Assembly (NCBI GenBank): GCA_020446045.1
Contig: JAGRFM010000004.1
Location: 1 to 64,000 of the forward strand
DNA from: Nitrosomonas sp.
Lineage (GTDB): Bacteria > Pseudomonadota > Gammaproteobacteria > Burkholderiales > Nitrosomonadaceae
Direction of reading: 5' to 3'
Length of the DNA stretch: 64,000 nucleotides
This document shows, piece after piece, positions 18,728 to 28,969 of the stretch (positions are counted from its first letter, which is position 1; the number at the start of each line of letters is the position of its first letter). The notes under the pieces are model-generated. The model was not told the origin of the DNA and did not search any database. It saw only the letters and a program-made list of their open reading frames with translations. Made by a program: the position numbers and the translations under genes.

Positions 18728-21120
18728 CACACTGGTCACTGATTTACGAAACATTTGACCCGAAAGAAGAATCGCTGCGCGAAGCGTTGTGTACATTGGG
18801 TAATGGCTGCTTTGCCACCCGTGGTGCCGCCGAAGAGTCTCAGGCTGATGAAATTCATTACCCCGGAACTTATCTGGCTGGTGGATACAATCGTCTGGAT
18901 AGCTGTATTGCCGGGCGGACTATTACCAATGAAGATCTCGTCAATTTTCCCAATTGGCTGCTGCTGAAGTTTCGTCCGGAAGATGGTGATTGGTTTAACC
19001 TGATGGCCGTAGACATTATCACCTATCGTCAAGAACTGGACCTTAAAAAAGGGCTGCTGAAGCGTCTGGTTCGTTTCCGAGATCATAACCAGAGAGAATT
19101 TACTGTTGAGAGCCGGCGTTTTGTGCACATGGCCAATCAGAATCTTGCGGCGATAGAATATTCGATCACAGCAGAAAACTGGTCGGGCCGTATTATTGTA
19201 CGGTCTGCACTCGATGGTTCAGTTATTAACGCAGGGGTTGCAAGATACCGGGAACTTAACTCAACGCATCTCGAAACACTAAGCTTATGTGAAGGGTCTG
19301 GCCCGGATATTGTATGCCTGCTGACAAGAACCAATCAATCTCACATACATTTTGCTGAAGCCGCGCGAACCCGGATTTATAAAGGCGAACAACAATTCGA
19401 GCCCGAACGAAAAACCTATAAAGAAGAAGCCATTATCGGACAGGAACTCTCCTTTGAGTTAGAACAAGGAAAAACCATAACAGTAGAAAAAATAGTGTCA
19501 ATTTACAGTTCACGTGATCGGGCAATCAGTGAGCCGTCTCTTGAAGCACGGTATACCCTGCAACAGTGTGAACGTTTTAGCGATCTCCTTGTTTCGCATG
19601 AATCTGCCTGGAAGTATTTATGGCGCAAAAGTGATGTTGTCATGAAACCCAGCGATTCCAATCAAATGATTGTGCGATTGCACATTTTTCATTTATTGCA
19701 ATCGGTTTCACCGAATACCGTAGGCCTGGACAGCGGAGTTCCCGCCCGTGGATTTCATGGTGAAGGCTATCGAGGGCATATTTTTTGGGACGAACTTTTT
19801 ATCTTTCCTTTTTACACTTATCGCTTACCGCATATTACGCGCAGTCTGCTGTTATATCGCTATCGACGCCTTAATATGGCGCGCCATTTGGCATCTGCAG
19901 AAGGATATAAAGGCGCCATGTATCCGTGGCAAAGTGGCAGTAATGGACGAGAGGAAACACAAATCGTTCATTTGAATCCACGTTCTGGTACCTGGGGGCC
20001 CGATTACAGCCGATATCAGCGCCATGTCAATATCGCGATTGTTTATAACGCCTGGCAATATTATATGCTGACTGGTGATCAAGAATTCATGGCGTTATAT
20101 GGCGCAGAAATGATTCTGGAAATCGCTCGTTTTTTGGCGAATATAACGCATTACAATAAAACAACCCAACGTTATGAAATCATTGGGGTTATGGGGCCAG
20201 ATGAATATCATGAAAAATATCCGGATGAAGAAGCTCCGGGGCTGCGTAATAACGCTTACACGAATGTTATGACGGTTTGGGTGCTCGAACGTGCACTGGA
20301 ATTATTAGGTCAATTGTCACTGGAAAATCAGCGGGAGCTAAAAGAAAAATTATCCTTGCATGCTGAAGAACTGGAACACTGGCGGAATATAACGCATAAA
20401 ATGACCGTGCCATTTCACGAAAACGGTATTATCAGCCAGTTCGAGGGTTACGAGAACCTGCAGGAGTTTGATTGGGAATATTACCGCGGAAAATATGGCG
20501 ATATCAAACGGTTGGATCGTATTTTAAAGGCTGAAGGCGATAATTGCGACCGTTACAAGGTTTCCAAACAGGCCGATGTGTTAATGCTGTTTTACTTGCT
20601 GCCGCCAAAAGAATTAAGAAGTATTTTTCAGCAGTTAGGTTATGAATTTGACGATGATATGGTCAAGCGAAATACCGATTATTATCTGGCCCGTACTTCG
20701 CATGGTTCAACGCTAAGCCGGGTCGTACATGCTTCTGTGCTGGATCGTATCGATAGAACCGAAGCCTGGGAAATGTTTTGTGCCGCACTGAAAAATGATC
20801 TGTTAGATGTGCAAGGCCCCACACCCGAAGGCATTCATCTTGGCGCTATGGCAGGAACCGTGGATATTGTATTACGCCATTATGGCGGTATAGATACCAG
20901 CGAAGAAATTATTGCATTCCATCCGCGACTTCCGGAAACCTTGCATGGATTGCATTTTAGACTCCGCTTCAGGAACTACTGGTTTGAGCTGGACATTAAT
21001 AAACAGACATTTACATTGATTGTTGAGGCCGATGGAATGGATAGCGTTGTTGCGAATGTCAATGGTACACTACACAAATTGATTCCAGGAGAGCCGCACG
21101 AGTTTCCGTTGAAGGCTTAA
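18724..21120 (+). CDS. Glycoside hydrolase family 65 disaccharide phosphorylase
   Basis: GH65 enzymes phosphorolyse alpha-glucosides such as maltose, trehalose or kojibiose to beta-glucose 1-phosphate. The 798-residue protein has the whole architecture: N-terminal beta-sandwich from LGNGCFATRG, the (alpha/alpha)6 barrel with GFHGEGYRGHIFWDELFIFP, the catalytic acid Glu494 in GPDEYHEKYP followed by NNAYTNVM, a phosphate-loop candidate TSHGSTLS near residue 659, and the C-terminal PRLPETLHGLHFRLRFRNYW. It overlaps the preceding mutase-phosphatase gene by 4 bp. The phosphatase partner points to trehalose or trehalose phosphate, but specificity cannot be settled by reading. Confidence 0.9.
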   Translation: MTHWSLIYETFDPKEESLREALCTLGNGCFATRGAAEESQADEIHYPGTYLAGGYNRLDSCIAGRTITNEDLVNFPNWLLLKFRPEDGDWFNLMAVDIITYRQELDLKKGLLKRLVRFRDHNQREFTVESRRFVHMANQNLAAIEYSITAENWSGRIIVRSALDGSVINAGVARYRELNSTHLETLSLCEGSGPDIVCLLTRTNQSHIHFAEAARTRIYKGEQQFEPERKTYKEEAIIGQELSFELEQGKTITVEKIVSIYSSRDRAISEPSLEARYTLQQCERFSDLLVSHESAWKYLWRKSDVVMKPSDSNQMIVRLHIFHLLQSVSPNTVGLDSGVPARGFHGEGYRGHIFWDELFIFPFYTYRLPHITRSLLLYRYRRLNMARHLASAEGYKGAMYPWQSGSNGREETQIVHLNPRSGTWGPDYSRYQRHVNIAIVYNAWQYYMLTGDQEFMALYGAEMILEIARFLANITHYNKTTQRYEIIGVMGPDEYHEKYPDEEAPGLRNNAYTNVMTVWVLERALELLGQLSLENQRELKEKLSLHAEELEHWRNITHKMTVPFHENGIISQFEGYENLQEFDWEYYRGKYGDIKRLDRILKAEGDNCDRYKVSKQADVLMLFYLLPPKELRSIFQQLGYEFDDDMVKRNTDYYLARTSHGSTLSRVVHASVLDRIDRTEAWEMFCAALKNDLLDVQGPTPEGIHLGAMAGTVDIVLRHYGGIDTSEEIIAFHPRLPETLHGLHFRLRFRNYWFELDINKQTFTLIVEADGMDSVVANVNGTLHKLIPGEPHEFPLKA

Positions 21121-21155
21121 GTTGAAGGAGTGCTGGTGCAACAGTACAATTAAAG

Positions 21156-21171
21156 TTATAGATTACAGAAC
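21156..21171 (-). repeat. Distal attachment-site copy (zapD 3' end duplicate)
   Basis: On the minus strand this reads GTTCTGTAATCTATAA, identical to the end of zapD at 33327-33342. It lies 36 bp beyond the GH65 stop codon, the expected place for the outer edge of an island. Confidence 0.65.
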
Positions 21172-21317
21172 ATAATCTAATGTAGATTAAATGGCATTGA
21201 TTTATAAACATTAATTTATAAATATATTTATGGCTACACAATTAGCTACACATATTTAAGATGGTGCTAGAGTTTTCTGTAAGCCACATAAATCTGCCAT
21301 TCAAAGACAGGATAAGC

Positions 21318-21365
21318 TGATACGGGGGCTATGATTTGAAACTACAACCTTCGGGTTATGAGTCC
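21318..21365 (-). pseudogene. 3'-half remnant of a tRNA-Met (CAT anticodon, initiator-like)
   Basis: On the minus strand the sequence CTCATAACCCGAAGGT is identical to the anticodon-loop and 3' stem region of common bacterial initiator tRNA-Met. It is followed by a T-arm-like TTTCAAATC and GCCCCCG, then a degenerate TATCA where CAACCA would be. The D arm and 5' half are absent. Such 3' halves are what tyrosine-recombinase islands carry or leave behind. It lies inside the island, about 150 bp from its left edge, in a 352-bp stretch with no other feature. Confidence 0.7.
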
Positions 21366-21523
21366 AGTTTTGACACCTATGTAAGCACAAATGTACACCA
21401 CCATGTTCAAAGAATCAATAGGTTAATTTGTGTCTGACATTTCCCGTTTGTGTGAATTTGGGCTCGTTAGTGTGATGAAATTGTGATGCCATTTGAGATA
21501 CGTTCAAATTTGCAGATTAGACT

Positions 21524-24500
21524 TTAAGCTACAGTCTCACTAATTACTTGTTTAAAATTTTCGTGCGTCTCTTTAATTTGATCTCTAAAATACAAAGCCA
21601 TCGGGGTAAACATGTAAGCAAGTGTATAGTCCATATGAAATTCCTGATCATTATGGTCATCATGACAAAAATATTTATGTTGAAATATGCTCATATGAGA
21701 ACGACTTGTTCTATCGACCAGATTTGCTGAGCTTTCGAGAGATTCCCCCAAACGCAAATAGATATATTCATAATCAAAATAAGAAGGCGGAATTCTATCA
21801 TGTGGCGCTAGTTTTTTATCTAAACTGATGAGCTTTCTTTGTAATGCAAATGAGATATTGCGTATAGAATAAAATTCTCTGGTAGTATTTAAAGAATCTT
21901 TTGTATTGATTCGTACTAGGATGGCTGCTATCAGATTCGTTAGCAACTTCCATTGAATATGGTAAATCTGGGATAGACGTGGAAAAATGAGGTCTATGTT
22001 CTTGCGTGAGATAATGCGGCTCTGGTGAACAGAGAAATAAAGAAGTCTTGAAATTTCGTATACTTTTTTAAAAATTTCAGGAGGGGCTTCTGAATTGTCT
22101 ATTTCTTCTTCTCGCAGTAGATAATCAACAAGATTGCTTCCCGCATCAGTCAAACTCAGATTACTTCTTTTTTTCTCTTCATACTCTTTGTTTATTATTG
22201 ATAAAATATCATCCACATCACATTTTTCGAAATCTTCATTGAATACTAATTTTTTTTCAATATGTTGATTTAGCATGAGACGTGCATGAGTCCAGCGAAT
22301 TTGAATTGCTGGTCTTATAGCTATAAAACTCAAATCTGGAAGGTAGTTTTCTTTAACTTCGGATTCATAGTTTGTTTCTTGTTTGCATAATTTTTTTCTG
22401 ACATAGTCAAACCATAATAATGCTGATGCCAGTTTGTGTGTCCATAATGAATGTTGCCAAAAAATATTCTCATGGATTGGAATAATTTCTTTTTTTGAAT
22501 GAAAACTTAAGAGCCAATCAATTAACTTAGTAAAATCTTTTTCAACTTCATCAATTAGGCCATTAAAATCATAAACCATTAATGTCTTAATGCTCTGTGA
22601 AGATTCAAGCTGGCGTGCTTTATCAATGCAACGCACCGCATTTTTAGCCATCTCAGCGACTAGTTCGCTTATCCTATCAACCAGTTTATCTAATTTATCT
22701 AATTTTTCAGGTTGTTCAGCAAACGTACAATTGTCAAATGAATCCAGTATTGTTGTGAAATAGCTAATGGTTTTTATGCAAGTGATTACAGTGCTGATAT
22801 ATAAACGATTATTTTCATAATCGCTTGCAGAAACCTTTAAGATTTTACTTATTTTCGTATCAACAGGATTTTCTAGCGACAAGACTTCTTCTTTCAGAGC
22901 AAGATTGAGTAAACTATCTAAGAAAACAGAAAGTTTTTTTTTGTTATTCGTCGCCTGATCAGACAAATAACACTCAAAAAGCTTTCGTGAGCGATAAATT
23001 AAAGTGCTTTCGACAATTCCCACTATTGCATAGTTACGCAAGAAGCTGGTTCGTTCATCGAAAAACATATTAGCAACTTGATTGGTGAATCTAATTGTAG
23101 TGTTGTAGGCATTTGCAGCTGACTTAGCATCCCCCATAAAGAAAAATAAACAAGCGGCAAAATTATAAAATCTCGGGTCGTTATCACGATACAAATATAC
23201 GGGCCTGTTAGGTCGTCTGACTTCATCGAGGTCGCCTTTAAATGGGCGGGGGCTGCGCTTCAATGATAAATATCGATTAGCCCAAAAGGGTTGTTTCAGT
23301 AAATCCCACTTTGAATCACCTTTCTTAAGACGATCTGATAATTGAAAATCGTCAATGTGTTTTTTTACAATACTTTCTGCCTCAGAATAAAGTGCTGCGG
23401 CACGACCATAATTATGCCTGTGTTCTGCAAGATCGCCCTGCTTTAAAAGTACTTCAATATAATTAATTAAATTTACCCGACTTGCAACGGATTTTTTCTT
23501 TTTTAAGACTTTACGCAAAATGCGAGTTGCAATACTGTAATGTTCAGAAGCTGCATTATATGATTGCTCAATAGAACTCATATCTCCCAAGATTATATGG
23601 GTTCTGGATATAACACCAATTTCTTCGTCGTTGGTATTAGTCAGCACGTCATTGAAAAACCGCTTGACGTGCTTCATTGAATTGAGTGAAAAATTGTAAG
23701 AAGCCGACTCCAATTCAAACACATGACTGATATATCGAAGTTCTTGTTCAAAACCACTATGGAAGCGGTATCTATACATTCCATTTCTTATCCTTCTTAT
23801 GTAGGGCTTGAACACATTCGTTAATAAATCATCAACTATTGTATTGAGCTCAGGAGAACGATAAATATTAATAGTTTCGGACATCCGATGCAGTGTCTCG
23901 CGTGAAAAGCCATACGAATGTAATTTCAGGATAAAATGTAGAGATGAAAAAGCAGAAACAGTAAGTTTGTCACTGATTCTTGTTACTTCGCGGCTAAGTT
24001 GATGTTGGAAAAGTGTTGTGATTTCAGATGTTAATGCAAAGCTGTATTTATCGCTGTTATTGAAAAGAAGCCAATATTTAGGACATTCATCTTTTTCTTT
24101 TTTAGTCCAGCATTCTTCTACAAGTGTCCTGACTTCACCTTTTGCAAACTTATTGCTCAGGGTATCTCTTGGGACAATAAAGCTTTCAAATATTGTATTG
24201 AGTCGTTTAGGATTCCCCCAGGAATGAAATGTAAGAAAATGAATAAAACTCCTTAAGAAGCTAATATAAAAACGGATCTCTAATTCCTCTTCTGTGTGTA
24301 ATGATCCTTTTTTTATTTCATTGGTTTTACTTTGTTCATCCTGGAACAAACACTGTAGAGTGTATTTTTTTTCGTTTTTACAGTAATCTGTATTACTCAG
24401 AGTAAATTTTCTTTCATTTTCACAACAATTTCCTTTTTTAATTCGCCTACAAACATATTCTTCGATTAGTGAAGTAAGTTGCGTGCCTCTGGGAATCTCT

Positions 24501-25771
24501 CCTTCATCAGTCAGTAAGCTGGGAACTTCAAAGACCTGGTCAAACAGGCTTTCATATAGAGAATTTGGACTTCCTTTCTCGGAATAATATCTATCCAAAG
24601 TTTCTCGTCCTGATATAAAGAAAAAAGTCGCGTGAGCTGTTGTAACAAAGTTTTTTAATGATCCAAGTAAAGTGTTAATCCGATTAATTTTGTCATCACC
24701 TTCAATGTTTGAGGTATTATTGTAGTGAATTTCTGAAAGTTCTTCATGATCTGAAAGCTTATCAATTTCATCCAGGACAAAAATTACTTTTATTCCCTTT
24801 TTATTTAATCGATCAAGAATTCTCGAAAGCTGATCCTCGGCTTCCCTAGCATTGATGGGTAGTTTTGTTTTGTGTTTATACCAACCAATGCCTGAATAGT
24901 GATAATTCAAACCTGTGCTACGTGCTTCGCTAATTTCGTTACTCATTCTTTCATTTAATTCGTCTATTTCCCTTAAAAAACCAAATTTAGGGTGTTTGCT
25001 AAGTGAAAACTTCCATATCCCTGCTACTAACAAGATCGGTACAAAAAATAAAATAAACAACCACCAAATAAATTCAGGCTCAGAAGAATTTAAACGATAC
25101 ATCTGGTCTAGTATTAAATTGGTCACAGGCCCTGATTTTTCTGCTATTTTTAGGAATCCTATCTCTAGGAATCCTACTAATGTTAGGAATGTAATAGTGA
25201 GTACCGCTATATTTTGTAGTGATATAGTAGGTTTGGAAAAACGTAAAAATAACCGTTTTAGTAAACGTAGGAACGGACTTTTTTTGTTAGAAGACTGATC
25301 TTCTTTGCAATTTTCTTGTGAAATAGTGAGTTTAGATGAAGGTATAATTAACTGCTTTAGTGAATATCGGAACGGATTCTTGCTAAAAGACTGGTCTTCT
25401 TTGCAAATTTCATTACGCAGAATATTGACAATCGTAAAGTAGATATTTAACGGAGTTAAGCGACTGTTATCACCCAGGTTAATACGTACGACTAGTGGTT
25501 TTTCCCCATTCTCATTTTCTTGCTCATTTTGGTATTGATTTAATGCTTTATTAATAACACTCGTCTTTCCGACACCTCGATACCCGGTAATTAGATAACT
25601 TCCTCTTTTTCGATTTTCACTGTTCAGTAACGATAACAGTTTTTCTATGATTCTTTTGCGTCCAACAAATAAGTGCTTGGATTGTTCATTTTCATCATGT
25701 GTAGCGTGAACATATTCGAATTTTTCATTGAGCGGAATTGCAATGGGGCGATATACAGATTTGTTATTCAT
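21524..25771 (-). CDS. Large P-loop NTPase with inserted membrane helices and TPR-like C-terminus
   Basis: This 1415-residue protein starts with an AAA/STAND-like ATPase: Walker A GYRGVGKTS near residues 63-71, and Walker B VIFVLDEIDK near 329-338, followed by FFISGRETLDRYY. Two hydrophobic segments (about 187-207 and 234-253) are inserted between the Walker motifs, an arrangement known from KAP-family NTPases. The middle is helical. Around residues 740-850 are TPR-like repeats (HIILGDMSSIEQSYNAASEH; GDLAEHRHNYGRAAALYSEA). No nuclease or other effector motif is recognisable. It is strongly AT-rich and lies next to a type I restriction operon in a genomic island, so a membrane-linked defence role is plausible but unproven. 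An internal duplication of about 33 residues lies at 122-187. Confidence 0.85.
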   Translation of the reverse strand: MNNKSVYRPIAIPLNEKFEYVHATHDENEQSKHLFVGRKRIIEKLLSLLNSENRKRGSYLITGYRGVGKTSVINKALNQYQNEQENENGEKPLVVRINLGDNSRLTPLNIYFTIVNILRNEICKEDQSFSKNPFRYSLKQLIIPSSKLTISQENCKEDQSSNKKSPFLRLLKRLFLRFSKPTISLQNIAVLTITFLTLVGFLEIGFLKIAEKSGPVTNLILDQMYRLNSSEPEFIWWLFILFFVPILLVAGIWKFSLSKHPKFGFLREIDELNERMSNEISEARSTGLNYHYSGIGWYKHKTKLPINAREAEDQLSRILDRLNKKGIKVIFVLDEIDKLSDHEELSEIHYNNTSNIEGDDKINRINTLLGSLKNFVTTAHATFFFISGRETLDRYYSEKGSPNSLYESLFDQVFEVPSLLTDEGEIPRGTQLTSLIEEYVCRRIKKGNCCENERKFTLSNTDYCKNEKKYTLQCLFQDEQSKTNEIKKGSLHTEEELEIRFYISFLRSFIHFLTFHSWGNPKRLNTIFESFIVPRDTLSNKFAKGEVRTLVEECWTKKEKDECPKYWLLFNNSDKYSFALTSEITTLFQHQLSREVTRISDKLTVSAFSSLHFILKLHSYGFSRETLHRMSETINIYRSPELNTIVDDLLTNVFKPYIRRIRNGMYRYRFHSGFEQELRYISHVFELESASYNFSLNSMKHVKRFFNDVLTNTNDEEIGVISRTHIILGDMSSIEQSYNAASEHYSIATRILRKVLKKKKSVASRVNLINYIEVLLKQGDLAEHRHNYGRAAALYSEAESIVKKHIDDFQLSDRLKKGDSKWDLLKQPFWANRYLSLKRSPRPFKGDLDEVRRPNRPVYLYRDNDPRFYNFAACLFFFMGDAKSAANAYNTTIRFTNQVANMFFDERTSFLRNYAIVGIVESTLIYRSRKLFECYLSDQATNNKKKLSVFLDSLLNLALKEEVLSLENPVDTKISKILKVSASDYENNRLYISTVITCIKTISYFTTILDSFDNCTFAEQPEKLDKLDKLVDRISELVAEMAKNAVRCIDKARQLESSQSIKTLMVYDFNGLIDEVEKDFTKLIDWLLSFHSKKEIIPIHENIFWQHSLWTHKLASALLWFDYVRKKLCKQETNYESEVKENYLPDLSFIAIRPAIQIRWTHARLMLNQHIEKKLVFNEDFEKCDVDDILSIINKEYEEKKRSNLSLTDAGSNLVDYLLREEEIDNSEAPPEIFKKVYEISRLLYFSVHQSRIISRKNIDLIFPRLSQIYHIQWKLLTNLIAAILVRINTKDSLNTTREFYSIRNISFALQRKLISLDKKLAPHDRIPPSYFDYEYIYLRLGESLESSANLVDRTSRSHMSIFQHKYFCHDDHNDQEFHMDYTLAYMFTPMALYFRDQIKETHENFKQVISETVA

Positions 25772-25852
25772 GTGGTGGTTTGAAGATTAGTTAAATTATT
25801 TTTTCCGAATTAACAGGCAAATTTACCCGCACTGGAGTGTCTAACAAAAATT

Positions 25853-28800
25853 TCATATCCGTCTTTCCCGCAACATTTCATAAAGCCTCCCCGGCCCAAG
25901 CAGCGTTTCTTTTAATCCATTCCTCACCCGTTCCGAATCTAATGCCTGCTTGCTCATGGTGCTGTGAGCTGCCAGTGCATCCATGATGGCATTCATGAGT
26001 TCTTCAGAAAGATCGGGGGAATTTGCAAACTGCTCTTTGGAATTATTCGCCGCCTGCTGAACAAGTATGTCTGATTCCAGCAGTTTTCCTTTGATGACAT
26101 TATTCACGTAGATTAGACGGTCGTTTTCGGTTATGTCACCTTCAAACAGGTCATTCACTCTGGCAATAATCTCGTAGAGGTAAGCTTTCTCCTTCTCCTG
26201 TACAGAACCGCTGCCTGATTCGCTTAGTGGTTTCAGCTTGGGATAGTCACCATCGTTTAACGGAAGTGCTCTTTTACCTTGATTCTTCAGCGTATGGTGG
26301 GTGAGTATCACTTTCGAAAGATCAATGCCTTCACGTTCACGCCCAAATTCCAGCAACGGCAACAGGCGTTTGTAGAAAATGAAACGTTTTTCAATAGCGG
26401 TGTTGCCATAGTCAAATATCTGTGACAGAAATGCATACATTCTTTGGAATGCCGTCATATCATGCTTGAATAAAATGAGCGCATTTAATTCGTTCTGAGC
26501 TTCTTCAATAGCCTTGGGGTCATCTTTACCCTTGGCAGCTTTTAGTTTTTGCTGAGCAGCTCTGTAGTGATTCAGAAGGCGGTATACTACGGGTTCCAAA
26601 GCTGCTGCCAGATCGCTTTGTCTGGATTTTGGATTAAGCTCGACTTCAACAACACGATTCACCTCAAAGTCATCGTAATAGCCAGCCGCATCCAGTTTCA
26701 TGCGTAAATCGTACACAAGATGGGGATCAGTTACGTTCGAGAGTTCTGCAGTATCGTAGTAGGTTCTGAATGCCCCCAATATTTCTTCCGGGTCGTTCAC
26801 GAAATCCACCACATAAGTGGTATCTTTGCCGGGATGAGCACGGTTCAATCTGGATAAAGTCTGTACCGCCGCAATACCCGCCAAACGCTTATCGACATAC
26901 ATGCCACACAGCAAGGGTTGGTCGAATCCGGTTTGAAACTTGTTGGCAACCAGCAAGATTTGATATTCGTCCGTAGCAAAGGCTTCCCGGATGTCCCGCT
27001 TCCTTAAATCGGGGTTCAGGTGATGACTGGTTTCGGTGAAGGAATCAGGGCCGGATTGTGAATCGTTGACTTCCCCCGAAAAAGCAACCAGCGTCTTGAT
27101 GCTGTAGCCTTGTGATTTAATTTAGCTGTCGATGGCCAGTTGCCAGCGAACGGCTTCAAGGCGGCTGGATACGACCACCATGGCTTTGCCTCGTCCATCC
27201 AGTAGCGGTGCCACATTATCACGGAAATGTTCCACGACCACCTGAACTTTCTGACTGATATTGTATGGATGCAGTTTGACCCATCGCATAATGCCTTTGA
27301 GTGCTTCGCTGCGTTCCACTTCCTTTTCATCGAATTCCTTACCGTCATGGGCCAGCTTGAATGCCAGCTTATACGGCGTGTAGTTCTGCAATACATCTAG
27401 AATAAAACCTTCTTCAATCGCCTGACGCATGGAATAGACATGAAACGGGGCTGGAAGGTTATCATCACTGGCGGGCAAATCGGGATTGGGTCGTCTGCCA
27501 AACAATTCCAGTGTTTTTGCCTTGGGAGTGGCGGTAAAGGCCACATAACTAATGCAATTGTCTTCAGTCCGTGCCGCCATTTGTGCAGCCAGTAAATCTT
27601 CAGTACTGATTTCCCCGCCATCGTTGAGTTCTTCAAGTTCCTGAGCTGATAAAACCGCTTTGAGCTTGGCTGCAGCTTCCCCCGTTTGTGAAGAATGAGC
27701 TTCATCGGCGATTACGGCAAAACGTTTGCCTTGTGTCGCTGCCAGTTCCTGCACTGCTTTTAATGCAAAAGGAAAGGTTTGGATAGTACAAACCACTATT
27801 TTCTTGCCACTGGATAAAGCTGTTGCCAGTTCTCCACTTTTACTGACACCTTCGCCTTTGATAGTCGCCACAACTCCGGCGGTGCGTTCAAAATCAAAAA
27901 TGGCTTCCTGCAGTTGGCTGTCGAGCACATTACGATCCGATACCACCAACACGGTATCAAACAGTTTTCGGTGGTGTTCATCATGCAAATCAGCCAGAAA
28001 ATGCGCCGTCCATGCAATCGAATTGGTTTTGCCGGAACCGGCTGAGTGTTGTATCAGATATTTTCCACCGGGGCCTTCTTCTAGTGCTGCCGCCAATAGC
28101 TTTCGGGTGGCGTCGAGTTGGTGATAACGTGGAAAAATAATGCTCTTGATCTGCTTTTTGTCATCCTTACGGGTGACCAGATAACGCCCCAGAATTTCCA
28201 GCCAGCTATCCCGTGCCCAGACCTCTTCCCACAAGTATGCAGTACGGTGGCCGCCTCGTTCATTGGGTGGATTGCCTGCTGCACCCTGATTCCCACGATT
28301 AAATGGCAGAAAAGTCGTGTGTGGGCCTTCCAGTTTGGTGGTCATGCGTACTTCGCTATTGCTGACCGCAAAATGTACCAAGGCACCATTCGGAAAAGAC
28401 AGTAATGGTTCAGCAGCACTCTGGCCTTTGGAGCGGGGCAGGCGGTCAAAACGGTATTGATCGACGGCATCATCCACCGATTGCGTAAAGTCGCTCTTGA
28501 GTTCTACCGTTGCAACTGGTAGACCATTCAGAAACAACACCAGATCAATGGCATTCTCGTTATGCAGCGAATAACGCAGCTGACGCACCACCCGCAGCCG
28601 GTTTGCAGCATAGCGGGTCAGAATATCGGGATTCATTGCCAAGGCCGGTTTGAATTGGGCCAATTTAAGCGGTTGCCGTAAACCGATCATTTCAATGCCA
28701 TGACGCAACACATTCAGTGTGCCCCGTTGATTGAGGGAGTCACGTAATCGCTCCAATAACACATCTGCTGCCTGTATGCCGTGATTCTTTTGCAGCATTT

Positions 28801-28969
28801 CCCAGGCTTTGGGTTGAGTGGTTTTTACCCACTCTAATATATCTATTGGGAATAATGCACTTGCCCGGTCGTAGGCTTGTGCATCGCCTTGCCCATAAAG
28901 CCAGCCGTGATCAGCAAGATAGTCACAGATTTCAGTTTCTAAGTTGATTTCTTTATGCAGGTCGCTCAT
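25853..28969 (-). pseudogene. hsdR: Type I restriction endonuclease subunit HsdR, interrupted by one in-frame stop
   Basis: HsdR supplies ATP-driven translocation and cleavage in type I restriction. The frame opens MSDLHKEINLETEICDYLAD and shows a nuclease-like segment (VATVELKSDF), Walker A HSAGSGKTNS, the DEAH box VIADEAHSS and later helicase motifs (TLSRLNRAHPGKDTTYVVDF). A TAA at 27122-27124 (codon 616) interrupts it. Translation of the same frame beyond the stop continues without break into KSQGYSIKTLVAFSGEV and the helicase domain, so a single base change (probably TAT to TAA) is the only lesion I see. Full length would be 1038 residues. The first ATG at 28969 is preferred over one 33 bp upstream. 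Without readthrough, cleavage activity should be lost. Confidence 0.88.
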
